DNA of 64,000 nt. Source: Paenibacillus mucilaginosus 3016. Lineage in GTDB: Bacteria; Bacillota; Bacilli; Paenibacillales; NBRC-103111. The stretch spans positions 3,676,001 to 3,740,000 of the forward strand of contig NC_016935.1 in NCBI RefSeq assembly GCF_000250655.1, in the 5' to 3' direction. The notes beneath the pieces were generated by a model. It searched no databases. It saw only the letters and a list, made by a program, of their open reading frames with translations, and had not been told where the DNA came from. The translations under genes and the position numbers were made by a program. This document shows positions 8,257 through 15,933 of the stretch, piece by piece; position 1 is the stretch's first letter; the number at the start of each line of letters is the position of its first letter.

Positions 8257-8301
8257 ATGAATATTATTCATTTTTTTTATGTCCGTACTCCGAATTATAA
8301 T
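8257..8301 (+). promoter_or_regulatory. LysR-type box and promoter of the purA-like gene
   Basis: ATGAATATTATTCAT at 8257-8271 is a perfect 6-3-6 inverted repeat that contains the LysR T-N11-A pattern. A TATAAT at 8296-8301 follows. The box is centred about 44 bp before the expected transcription start, the usual activator position, and the -35 is only a T-run. This fits LysR-dependent activation of the downstream gene. Confidence 0.6.
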
Positions 8302-8373
8302 CAATGGGTGTCAGGGGGGCAAACGAGCTGCAGTCTGGAGCGGCCCCTATATGAAAAAAGGAGCGGATCGGAT

Positions 8374-9660
8374 ATGAGTGTAACGGCAGTGGTAGGAGCG
8401 AATTGGGGAGACGAGGGCAAGGGCAAGGTAACGGACCGCTTTGCGGCGGAGGCCGATGTGGTTGTGCGCTTTCAGGGCGGCAACAACGCGGGACATACGA
8501 TCATCAATGAGCACGGCAAGTTTTCGCTGAATCTGCTGCCATCGGGCGTGTTTCACAGCCATATCGTCAATGTGATCGGGCCCGGTGTGGCGCTTAACGC
8601 CCCGGCGCTGCTCGCGGAGCTGGATGCGCTGCGGGCGGCCGGTCTCCCGGAGCCTCAGCTGAAGGTGTCGGAGCGGGCGCAGCTGGTGCTGCCGTTGCAC
8701 GCGCTGCTCGACAACCTGGAGGAGGACCGGCTCGGCGCGGGCGGGTTCGGCTCGACACGCAAGGGCATCGCTCCGTTCTACGCGGACAAATACGCCAAGC
8801 TCGGGCTGCAGGCCGGCGATCTGGCGGACCGGGCGCGGGTGCAGGAGCGGATCGAGGCGTCGCTTGCCGGTAAAAACGTGCTGCTCAGCCACTTGTACGG
8901 CCGGGAGCCGCTGGATGCCGCTGCGCTGACGGATGAGCTCATGGCTTCGGCGGAGCGGCTGCTGCCCCTCTTGTGCGATACGACCGAGCTGCTGCACGAG
9001 GCTCTGCACCGCGGCGCTTCCGTGCTCGTCGAAGGCCAGCTGGGCGCGCTTCGCGACCCCGACCACGGCATCTACCCGTACTCCACGTCGTCGTCGACGC
9101 TGGCCGGGTTTGCCGCTGTCGGCGCGGGTGTGCCGCCGCATGAGATCCGCCGGATCGCAGCCGTGACGAAGGCGTATTCCTCCTGCGTCGGGACGGGGCC
9201 GTTCGTCACGGAGCTTGCGGGCGGGGAAGCCGAAGAGCTGCGCCGCCGCGGCGGCTCGGCCGGCGAGTACGGCGTGGTGACCGGCCGGCCGCGCCGGGTC
9301 GGCTGGTTCGACGCCGTCGCCACCCGGTACGGCTGCATGGTGCAGGGAGCGACCGAAGTCGTGCTGACCAACCTCGATGTGCTCGGCTATCTCGATGAGA
9401 TTCCGGTCTGCACAGGCTACCGCATTGGCGGCGGCGTAACGAACCGCTTCCCGCTGAACCGGGAGCTGGACGCGGCGGAGCCGGTTCTTGAGGTGCTGCC
9501 GGGCTGGCGGTCCGACGTGAGCGGGGCGCGCTCGTTCGGCGAGCTTCCCGAGGCGGCCCGGCGGTATGTACTCCGGCTGCAGGAGCTGATCGGCACGCCC
9601 ATCCGCTGGATCTCGGTCGGGCCGCACCGCGATCAGATGTTCGAAGTTTTTCCTCTATGA
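8374..9660 (+). CDS. purA: Adenylosuccinate synthetase, atypical clade
   Basis: PurA joins IMP and aspartate using GTP to form adenylosuccinate. This 428-residue protein has the family length and the key residues: NWGDEGKGK at 10-18 with catalytic Asp13, GGNNAGHT with His41, and GSTRKGIAPFYADKY for IMP binding. The start has AAGGAG 10 nt upstream. Several conserved spots differ from housekeeping PurA as I know it: N10 replaces the usual Q, EGQLGALRDPDHG replaces EGAQG.LLDIDFG, and YSTSSSTLAGFAAVG replaces the usual VTSSNPTAGG. The divergent LysR gene and its box are also unusual for purA. It may be a second, condition-specific enzyme or a homologue acting on another substrate. Confidence 0.8.
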   Translation: MSVTAVVGANWGDEGKGKVTDRFAAEADVVVRFQGGNNAGHTIINEHGKFSLNLLPSGVFHSHIVNVIGPGVALNAPALLAELDALRAAGLPEPQLKVSERAQLVLPLHALLDNLEEDRLGAGGFGSTRKGIAPFYADKYAKLGLQAGDLADRARVQERIEASLAGKNVLLSHLYGREPLDAAALTDELMASAERLLPLLCDTTELLHEALHRGASVLVEGQLGALRDPDHGIYPYSTSSSTLAGFAAVGAGVPPHEIRRIAAVTKAYSSCVGTGPFVTELAGGEAEELRRRGGSAGEYGVVTGRPRRVGWFDAVATRYGCMVQGATEVVLTNLDVLGYLDEIPVCTGYRIGGGVTNRFPLNRELDAAEPVLEVLPGWRSDVSGARSFGELPEAARRYVLRLQELIGTPIRWISVGPHRDQMFEVFPL

Positions 9661-9778
9661 ACCTCTCGGCGCCTATAGTATACTAGGTGTCCGGCTCCTC
9701 TCTCGGTCTTACGGAAATGCTAGATTCCAGGGGGCGGCGGCCGGCAATCCTTGGTACGCATAGGGGAGCTGATCTCAA

Positions 9779-10876
9779 GTGAAATTCGATGTGGACTATA
9801 TATCGTTCTTCGTCATCCAGGTGGATGGGGAGGAAAGCGGCAAGCGGAGCAAGCATTACCAGACGATGGACGGCGAGAGTTATGCCGAGAGCGAGCTGAG
9901 CGGCTTCCTGGACGGGGAGTTCGCGAAGACGGCGAAGCGCAAGGCCGAGCGCAATCCGAAGGCGGAGCAGGTGCCGACGAAGATCGGCCGGTTCATCGCC
10001 GAGCCGGGGTACGATCTCGACAGCAACCCGAACTACAACATGTTCGCCAGGCTGAAGACCGCGGAGAATATCGACCAGTTCATGGGTCATGCCGACGAGA
10101 TCGTGACTACCTATATGGACACCAGCGCGATCCGGGGCGGCGCCATGTTCGTGGTACGCGCGCGGCTCAATCAATATTTTGACGAGCCGTTCCTGTTCGT
10201 GTTCAAATGCGACTTCGAGCAGAAGATCGCCCGCATCACCGACGAGCGCTCGCTGCTCAACCAGGTGGAGATGGCCATCTCCGCCAAGAATATGAAGTCG
10301 ATCATGTACCCGCACATGCCGGAGCCGGGGATGGTTGACAACTGGGAGCTCAAAATCCACCAGTCCTCGCACGCCAACTACTTTGAGGATTTCCTGAGGT
10401 TCGTGGAGTACGAGAAGTCGATGCCGGAGCTGGTCAATGAGCAGGTGATGGACTTCGTACACCAGTACGTCGAGCAGACGTATGAGCACAACGAGGAGCA
10501 GAAGCAGCAGGAGCTCGAAGCGATGGAGCTGTGGGCGCACAGCGACCAGAGGGAGCTCCAGGAGAAGTGGGAGCCGTCGCAGGTGATGGAAGCCGCGTCG
10601 GTGCTCATCGAACAGAAGCCGGACATCGAGATGAAGGTGAAGCTTGGCAACATGACGGTGCGGGCGCTGCTCGCCGACTTCGGCGACCGGCTGCACATCG
10701 CGCGTCACGGCGACCGCTATGTGCTCGTGCTTGAGGGCGATGCGCTGCAGTTCGACCGCGGCATCTCGCCGGTCGAACTGCTTGCGCCGGAGCCGCTCGA
10801 CGTCGTGATTGAGCGGCTGAAGCAGAAGGCGTTCGAGGAGGAGCACGAACGCAGCGGGATTGGAGTGTTCGCGTAG
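9779..10876 (+). CDS. Uncharacterised 365-aa protein (DUF3900-like)
   Basis: The protein begins with GTG 9779, and GGGGAG lies about 10 nt upstream. It has no signal peptide or membrane helix. The N-terminus (KFDVDYISFFVIQVDGEESGKRSKHYQTMDG) and overall length resemble the uncharacterised DUF3900 proteins of Bacillales, from memory. A charged segment around residues 230-265 (YEHNEEQKQQELEAMELWAHSDQRELQEKW) is predicted helical or coiled-coil. The last 80 residues (MKVKLGNMTVRALLADFGDRLHIARHGDRYVLVLEGD) look like a small separate beta domain. A TAGTATACTA palindrome at 9676-9685 may hold its -10. I assign no function. Confidence 0.6.
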   Translation: MKFDVDYISFFVIQVDGEESGKRSKHYQTMDGESYAESELSGFLDGEFAKTAKRKAERNPKAEQVPTKIGRFIAEPGYDLDSNPNYNMFARLKTAENIDQFMGHADEIVTTYMDTSAIRGGAMFVVRARLNQYFDEPFLFVFKCDFEQKIARITDERSLLNQVEMAISAKNMKSIMYPHMPEPGMVDNWELKIHQSSHANYFEDFLRFVEYEKSMPELVNEQVMDFVHQYVEQTYEHNEEQKQQELEAMELWAHSDQRELQEKWEPSQVMEAASVLIEQKPDIEMKVKLGNMTVRALLADFGDRLHIARHGDRYVLVLEGDALQFDRGISPVELLAPEPLDVVIERLKQKAFEEEHERSGIGVFA

Positions 10877-11105
10877 GCGGAAGCGGGGGAGCGCGGCGAG
10901 AAGCGTGCGGCTGCGGGGGCGGTGCCGGCACATGGGCCGAGCAGCGGGTGCTGCAGGGGAGCGCGAGTTGCGGCGCCGAGCGGCGAGGCTGTATGCGTGA
11001 GGCGGCTGCGGCATCAAGAGGCGCATTGACCTCCGCCGGCGCGCCGGCGGGGCACGCTCGATCCGCCGCACAGGCCGCAACCATGCCACCGAGGCGGTTC
11101 AGCCC
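10877..11105. other. GC-rich intergenic stretch
   Basis: There is no credible gene here. The sequence is very GC-rich and has short self-complementary stretches but no T-run terminator. It separates the 365-aa protein gene from the repeat and IS region. Confidence 0.5.
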
Positions 11106-11119
11106 ATAGCGGAATTCAG
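11106..11119 (+). repeat. Left outer half of an inverted repeat enclosing the IS region
   Basis: ATAGCGGAATTCAG here is matched in inverted orientation, with one mismatch, by CTGAGTTCCGCTAT at 12922-12935 on the far side of the insertion sequence. Confidence 0.5.
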
Positions 11120-11153
11120 ATTCCTTATTGGCTTCGATAAGGCACTCAAAGTA

Positions 11154-11245
11154 AAAATAACGGAACTACGATCACTTATTCGTCTGTTTTCCAGTCCATC
11201 AGCGGCGAAAACGGACGAATAAAGATATTTCAGTTCCGTTATTTT
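11154..11245. repeat. 92-nt palindromic hairpin element
   Basis: The outer arms are AAAATAACGGAACT (11154-11167) and AGTTCCGTTATTTT (11232-11245). The inner arms are TTATTCGTCTGTTTTC (11176-11191) and GAAAACGGACGAATAA (11207-11222), with one G-T pair. An 8/9-nt internal loop and a 15-nt apical loop complete it. The size and symmetry suggest a MITE- or REP-like interspersed repeat rather than a simple terminator. Confidence 0.65.
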
Positions 11246-11291
11246 ATTTTCCACCCGGGGAACCGGCGGTTTAACGCATCTGAGGAGGGTA

Positions 11292-12914
11292 TTTCATAAT
11301 TGTTTCACTCTGTCTTCGAAAAGGCAGAATTTCTAAAACGCTATTTTTAAAACAGGTGGCTAAATTTTAGGCTGCCTGTTTTTGTTGTTTTTGGCGCATG
11401 CAATCAACAGCATATTGACAAAGCGTGTAGCTAAGAACACTCAGGGCGGCGTCAACCTCAGCTCTTTTACCGCGCTTCCTAGACGCCCCCAGTCCGTAGT
11501 AACCCTTCAGATAGGCAAAGATTCGCTCAACCGTTGTCCGTTTCTTGTATATTTTTTTGTAAGATTTACTGCCCCTGGCTGGTACGGTAAATCGTCTGAG
11601 ATCCTTCTCTACCTTGATTTTATAGACCCTTTGACACCTGCCGCTTTTTTCTAGCGGGCATGCTTTGCACTCTTGGGGCCTAGTGAATTTTAAGCTTTTG
11701 TTCTTGGCATCGAAGCTGTCATATACGTAAGAGTGCCCTTCCTGACACACCGGGTGAAAATTCTCATTCAATCCTTCCGGCGGCTTTTTCGCTCGCTCGT
11801 TATAGTCAATTAGAGGCCAGGCTCCCAAGCTCCTTACTTGTTTGTAGACGGCCATAACATCATATCCAGCATCAGCCAAGGCGTGTTTGACCTTCCAGTC
11901 AGGAAAATCGGTTTGAAACTTCTTTAGCAGCGGAATCGCCAGCCGTCCGTCATTTACGTGAGCGGAACTGAAGAGGGCGCTCAAAATGTAATGCCCTTTA
12001 CTGTCTGCGAGAATATGCAGTTTGTATCCATGCCACCACATGAGTTTTCCATTGGAGCCTTTTTTACTGCTCGTACTTGGATGTATAGGAATCAGCGGTT
12101 TGAGCTGCTCAAATGTGTAAGGGAGCATATCCTCGAGTTTACGTTCGAACAGGGGCAAAGAAGCTTCCCATGCTTCTCTTTCCAAACGGCGGCGCTCCGC
12201 CTCTGCCTTCGTAGGCGCACCCCTTTTATATTTCTTCCGCGGGTCTTCCAGACGCTTAGCGCTGGTGGATGGGGAGTGTTCCATTTCAAGGACAGGTTGT
12301 TCGTTAGACTCGGCCTTCGATTCCACTTCCTGTTCTTTACGCGGTTGGCGTTCCTCTGCCTCTACATGGGTGGAGTCAAAGCTAATAAAACTGGGAGAGA
12401 CGAATCCCGCCGCAGCGGCGAGGGAAATGACTTGGCGCTGCAGCTCCCACAGCACACCGGAGTCGGCGAGTTTTGTATACAACCGTGAAAATGAAGCTTC
12501 ACTAGGAATAGCGTCGGATCCGCGAAAACGGCAAGTCCTGCGGAACTCTTCATTTGTCCGCAAGCGCTTCAGCAAATCTTTTGTGGTCGGAATACGTTCA
12601 ATGGTCCCAATGAGCATAGCGTATACCATGGCCGCATAGTTCAGCTCTTCTGGCCGGCCTCTGTGCGTTCTCTTGTTGAGCACGCGCAGTGCAGGTAAGA
12701 GGTCAAGCGTTTTGAAAACGATGCTGTATTTATTTTCTGGTGCCATTTCCATAAGCTCTTGCAGGGAAAACAGCTCTTCTTGACGAATAGTATACAAAAG
12801 AGTACCTCCTTCGTTTGAGTGTGGTGTGGTAACCATACATTCAATAACTTGGGTAGGTACTCCTTTTTTTTCTGCCCTGAAAGCCAGTTACGGCATGGGT
12901 TTTGAATTATGAAA
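11292..12914 (-). mobile_element. IS1182-like insertion sequence, apparently intact
   Basis: A single transposase gene is bounded by 10-bp terminal inverted repeats, TTTCATAATT at 11292-11301 and AATTATGAAA at 12905-12914, giving an element of about 1.62 kb. Similarity between the ends continues weakly outward (GGAGGGTA versus GGAGTCAC), so the true ends could lie a few bases further out. I see no clear target duplication. Its base composition is lower in GC than the neighbouring genes, as expected for an acquired element. Confidence 0.75.
11367..12797 (-). CDS. IS1182-family DDE transposase
   Basis: This 476-residue transposase begins at TTG 12797, seven nt after AAGGAGG; an ATG at 12836 in the same frame lacks a ribosome site. 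The N-terminal region (MLIGTIERIPTTKDLLKRLRTNEEFRRTCRF) is the IS1182/IS4-type helical domain. The catalytic triad can be placed at FDSTHVE (first Asp), LADAGYD (second Asp) and TTVERIFAYLKGYYGLG (Glu, with the Y-R-E-K type signature). A charged insert rich in Glu and Lys lies between the first and second Asp. The frame is complete and the terminal repeats are present, so the element could still be mobile. Confidence 0.88.
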   Translation of the reverse strand: MYTIRQEELFSLQELMEMAPENKYSIVFKTLDLLPALRVLNKRTHRGRPEELNYAAMVYAMLIGTIERIPTTKDLLKRLRTNEEFRRTCRFRGSDAIPSEASFSRLYTKLADSGVLWELQRQVISLAAAAGFVSPSFISFDSTHVEAEERQPRKEQEVESKAESNEQPVLEMEHSPSTSAKRLEDPRKKYKRGAPTKAEAERRRLEREAWEASLPLFERKLEDMLPYTFEQLKPLIPIHPSTSSKKGSNGKLMWWHGYKLHILADSKGHYILSALFSSAHVNDGRLAIPLLKKFQTDFPDWKVKHALADAGYDVMAVYKQVRSLGAWPLIDYNERAKKPPEGLNENFHPVCQEGHSYVYDSFDAKNKSLKFTRPQECKACPLEKSGRCQRVYKIKVEKDLRRFTVPARGSKSYKKIYKKRTTVERIFAYLKGYYGLGASRKRGKRAEVDAALSVLSYTLCQYAVDCMRQKQQKQAA

Positions 12915-12921
12915 GTGACTC

Positions 12922-12935
12922 CTGAGTTCCGCTAT
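12922..12935 (-). repeat. Right outer half of the inverted repeat enclosing the IS
   Basis: CTGAGTTCCGCTAT is the inverted partner (13 of 14 positions) of 11106-11119. It lies 8 bp outside the right terminal repeat of the insertion sequence. Confidence 0.5.
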
Positions 12936-12963
12936 AATCTCTAGCATTCAAAAATAGGAACAC

Positions 12964-12992
12964 TTGTTCGTCGTTTCGTTATATGGTACAAT
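12964..12992 (+). promoter_or_regulatory. Promoter of the small holin-like toxin gene
   Basis: TTGTTC at 12964-12969 and TACAAT at 12987-12992 are separated by exactly 17 bp, and TG precedes the -10 (TGGTACAAT). The start codon of the toxin is about 90 nt downstream, giving the long leader common in type I toxin messages. Confidence 0.65.
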
Positions 12993-13087
12993 AAGGATAC
13001 AATTGAATCTTGGGTGGGGCGTGGTTCCCTTCTTGGCTGCAAGGCTTGTAAGCGTTTGTTTAGCCGGTGCAGAGAGGAGGTGAGTCC

Positions 13088-13180
13088 ATGGAAGTCAAAG
13101 ACGCCATTGCGATGATGCTGACGTTCGGCTCCTTTCTCGTAGCACTTCTGACATATATCAATCACTCCAAGAGAAAGTAA
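13088..13180 (+). CDS. Putative holin-like type I toxin, 30 aa
   Basis: The peptide is 30 residues long: MEVKDAIAMMLTFGSFL continuing as VALLTYINHSKRK. A short acidic start, one membrane helix containing FGSFLVALLTYI and a basic tail match the small holin-like toxins of Firmicutes type I toxin-antitoxin systems (TxpA/BsrG-like; Hol_Tox family). AGGAGG lies 7 nt before the ATG, a strong ribosome site. It has its own promoter (12964-12992) and a terminator immediately after the stop. I did not identify the antisense antitoxin RNA; it would be expected on the minus strand over the 3' end. It sits just outside an insertion sequence, a common location for such genes. Confidence 0.75.
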   Translation: MEVKDAIAMMLTFGSFLVALLTYINHSKRK

Positions 13181-13215
13181 AAACCCACCCTAAGGTTACC
13201 GCCCAGGTGGGTTTT
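13180..13215. terminator. Bidirectional terminator of the toxin gene
   Basis: AAAACCCACC (13180-13189) and GGTGGGTTTT (13206-13215) form a perfect 10-bp stem with T-runs on both strands. It starts at the last base of the toxin stop codon and could also end an antisense RNA transcribed from the right. Confidence 0.75.
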
Positions 13216-13268
13216 CTTCACTCCATGCATGACCGGGAAGGGAAGAGCCCATCCAAGCCAATTGTCAT

Positions 13269-13300
13269 AAGGCCAAGTGTTCGCAGCACTTGGTCTTTTT
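13269..13300 (+). terminator. Second hairpin terminator downstream of the toxin
   Basis: CCAAGTG (13273-13279) and CACTTGG (13287-13293) form the core stem, extended by neighbouring A-T and G-T pairs, and are followed by TCTTTTT. No gene lies between this and the first terminator, so it may end a small RNA. Confidence 0.55.
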
Positions 13301-13392
13301 GTTGTTCTCATCATACCATGAAGCGTATCCGGTGACAAGGTTGGGAGATGGAATGGGCGAGGGCTTCGGGGGCCGTTTGTTCAAGGAATATT

Positions 13393-13785
13393 CACCGCTG
13401 CGCTATGCCAGCGGTCCATCCGGAATGCTGAAGGTGGTGGGCTGCCTGTATTCTATCTGCAGATTCACCGCTACGCTATCGTAACGGCTGCCTATGAGGA
13501 ATGTTGATGAGAAGGGGGATTACTACAATTCCATCGACTTAGGTAGCCCATGGCGCTTGAGACCGATCAGTACAGCGGCTGCTGGTGAAGTAGTTTCATG
13601 AGATTTACTGGGTGTCTATAGAATCAGGAAAGCAGGAGGGAAGTAGTTGATAGGAGCACTTCACCTAAGGAGATACCGCTACGCTGATGAACGCCCGGAA
13701 GCCTTGCTGTTACGCAGAAAGCTGCCTTCCCGCATATCACCGCTACGTTATCGTAACGGCCCATGCGGAATGCTGAAGTGAGAAG
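13393..13785 (+). repeat. Degenerate dispersed repeats in a gene-poor 0.9-kb stretch
   Basis: A unit like CACCGCTACGCTATCGTAAC, followed by GGC..ATG.GGAATGCTGAAG, occurs at 13393 (diverged), 13466, 13674 (partial) and 13738. The 13466 and 13738 copies are the closest pair. Spacing is irregular (73, about 208 and 64 bp). I find no credible gene between 13301 and 14102; short frames here have no ribosome site or recognisable protein. The origin is unknown; decayed mobile elements or a structured repeat family are possible. Confidence 0.45.
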
Positions 13786-14102
13786 ACCTGCACTGCATCG
13801 AGTGTGGGCGCAATGCATACGTGTGAAAACCGGCCAGTTGCGCTCACGGCGAAGCAGCTGGCTGGTCTGTTCCACTTGGAATTGTAGTGGTGTCTTCGGT
13901 AAGCAGGATGTAGAGCAGCGGGATACCATGGACTACCACTACCACACATAAGAGACGCCGCTGCGCAGACGGACGCCTGTACAAGCCTGCAGCAGTTCCG
14001 CTGCGCTGGCATAGCGCATACGCAGCGGGACACACGTTCGCTTCCTCAGCGTGCCAACTGCCGGCACGGCCCTCGGCTCCGTCGCGGGCCGTGGCAGCAC
14101 AA

Positions 14103-14141
14103 ATCAGCCCCACCTCCCTTTGGTCCGGAGGTGGGGCTGAT
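14103..14141 (-). terminator. Terminator of the VWA/MoxR operon
   Basis: ATCAGCCCCACCTCC and GGAGGTGGGGCTGAT form a perfect 15-bp stem with a 9-nt loop. On the minus strand it lies 46 bp beyond the stop of the VWA protein gene and is followed by TTTG. Confidence 0.65.
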
Positions 14142-14187
14142 CCTGCTCGGCCGGGGCACTTATAAGCCCGGCCACCGCCGTGCAGCC

Positions 14188-15909
14188 TCAGCCGCGGCGC
14201 ACGCGGCTGTCTTTGAACACGTCGAGCAGCAGCTCGCTGCCGGACTGCGCTTCCCACGTGGAGGCGAAGCGCACATTGTGCGAGACGCCGAGCATCTCGT
14301 AGCGGCCCACGAGGTGCTGGCGCGCCGTGCCGATGACGAGCGTGTGCAGCCGCACGTCCTTCTCACGGCCGAGCTCGGCGAGCGCATCGCGCACGGGCGG
14401 CGACACGGTGCCGACGCCGTCGGTGACCATGACGAAGTCGGCATCCCCGTAGCGCTTCTCGGTGCGGACGATCTCGATGCCGCGCTTCAGCGGGGCGTCG
14501 AAATGCGTGCCGCCGCCGAAGGCGAGCTGCGACAGGGCGTGGAACGACGGCCAGTCCGGCTTGCGCCAGAAGAGCGGCCGTTCGATGAGCTCGCCCTTGG
14601 CGCCGAAGAGCATCAGCAGGAAGTCGCGCTGCTCGAGCAGGGAGAACGCGGCGAAGGTGCCGACGAACACCTGGGCGAGCTGCAGCTTGCTGCCGCGCAT
14701 CGAGTGCGAGGTGTCGAGCATGCAGACGACGGGGCCCTTCTGGGGCTCCTGCGTCCAGCCCGTGATGTTGTAGGTGAGGAGCTTGCGCTCAAGCCACTTC
14801 ACCATGAAAAAGGCTTCATAATCCGGGTCCGCGAGCAGGCTGGCCTCGCTCGGAAGCAGGTGCGAGATATCGCCGGACTGCCGCAGGTCGTCGTAGCTCT
14901 CCGGCACGCGCGGCGAGCGGAGCTTGCGCCGCTGTGCCTTGAGATGCTGCACGCTGCGCCCGACCTCCTGCAGGAAGGCCAGCAGCTGCGGCTGCTTCTT
15001 GAGCTTCTCGACCCACGCCTGGTAGTTCGAGAACGCCTGCCGCTGCAGCCGGCCGAGGTCGCTGCCCCAGAGGCGGTTGGCCACCCGCTGGCTCGCCTGC
15101 ACGAGCTCGTGCACGCTGAGCGTCTCGGTCTCCTCGCGGCCGAGCGACTCCTGCAGCGCCTTGTTCAGCCAGCCGCCGAGCTGCTCCTCAAGCTGCCGGA
15201 CCGATTCCTGCTCGCGCTTCGTAAGCCGCTCAAGCTGCTTCTCCCGCTCGGCGAGCTCGCTCTCGGCCTTCTGCAGCTTCTGGCGCAGCTTGTCCCGGCG
15301 CACGAAGTCCGTGCGCATCTCCTCCTGCAGGGAGCGAACCCGCTCCTTCAGCTCGGCGATCTCCGAGGCGGCGAGCGGGCGGCTGTCGAGGGCGGCCTGC
15401 TTTTCCTCCACATTGCGCTTGCCGCGCTGCAGCGTATAGCCGACGAGGCGCAGCTGCTCGACCTGCTTTTCCGTCAGGTGCTCCTGGATCTGGGATTGAT
15501 CCTGTCCCTGCTGCCGCTGCTTGTCGTTCAGGCCGATCGTACGCAGTGTCTGCTCCTCCTTGCGCCGGCGCTTCACTTCCTCCTCGAAGCTCTCCGTGAG
15601 CCACATCAGCGCCTTCAGCGCGGTCTTGAATGAAGCGTTGACTTCGCCGGCGGTCCGGGGGTGAATCGTCCGGTAGAAGAACTGCTTCTGCAGCGCCCCC
15701 ACGAGCCAGCGGTGGAACGGGGTGGCGTCCGTGCCCCGCTCGGTCTCGGGATTCGCGAGATAGAAGCACATGAAGAAGTCGGCAAAAAGCTCCAGGGAGA
15801 ACCAGGGTGTCTGGGCCTGCGCCTGGCGGATCCACTCCTGGGCCGTTCGCGAGGAATGCACATAGCCGTCAAACACATAGCGGTCGATCCTGGCGGCGCG
15901 AATGATCAA
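14188..15909 (-). CDS. VWA-domain protein, ViaA/CoxE-like partner of a MoxR ATPase
   Basis: This is a 573-residue protein. The N-terminal 100 residues are alpha-helical (WFSLELFADFFMCFYLANPE). A long, highly charged helical region (about 105-270: LRTIGLNDKQRQQGQDQSQ, EIAELKERVRSLQEEM, ESELAEREKQLERLTKREQE) is predicted coiled coil. The C-terminus is a von Willebrand A domain with the MIDAS motif DTSHSM near residue 395 and FVMVTDGVGTVS near 495. The start is TTG 15909 with AGGAGGGG just upstream. It lies 24 bp after a MoxR ATPase gene in the same direction, the classic RavA-ViaA arrangement. Such pairs act as metal-dependent chaperones or cofactor-insertion machines; the client here is unknown. 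Confidence 0.85.
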   Translation of the reverse strand: MIIRAARIDRYVFDGYVHSSRTAQEWIRQAQAQTPWFSLELFADFFMCFYLANPETERGTDATPFHRWLVGALQKQFFYRTIHPRTAGEVNASFKTALKALMWLTESFEEEVKRRRKEEQTLRTIGLNDKQRQQGQDQSQIQEHLTEKQVEQLRLVGYTLQRGKRNVEEKQAALDSRPLAASEIAELKERVRSLQEEMRTDFVRRDKLRQKLQKAESELAEREKQLERLTKREQESVRQLEEQLGGWLNKALQESLGREETETLSVHELVQASQRVANRLWGSDLGRLQRQAFSNYQAWVEKLKKQPQLLAFLQEVGRSVQHLKAQRRKLRSPRVPESYDDLRQSGDISHLLPSEASLLADPDYEAFFMVKWLERKLLTYNITGWTQEPQKGPVVCMLDTSHSMRGSKLQLAQVFVGTFAAFSLLEQRDFLLMLFGAKGELIERPLFWRKPDWPSFHALSQLAFGGGTHFDAPLKRGIEIVRTEKRYGDADFVMVTDGVGTVSPPVRDALAELGREKDVRLHTLVIGTARQHLVGRYEMLGVSHNVRFASTWEAQSGSELLLDVFKDSRVRRG

Positions 15910-15933
15910 AGGGATCCCCTCCTGGCGCTGCGG

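Noticed and set aside
11154-11245. Simple rho-independent terminator
   Set aside because: The double-arm symmetry, the internal loop and the distance from the upstream gene fit an interspersed palindromic repeat better, although termination is possible.
13393-13785. CRISPR array
   Set aside because: Repeat copies are degenerate, unevenly spaced and too few, and no cas genes are nearby.
14131-15633. A 500-codon plus-strand frame opposite the VWA gene
   Set aside because: It is the antisense of the coiled-coil and VWA coding sequence, a low-complexity Leu/Ala/Arg string with no ribosome site.
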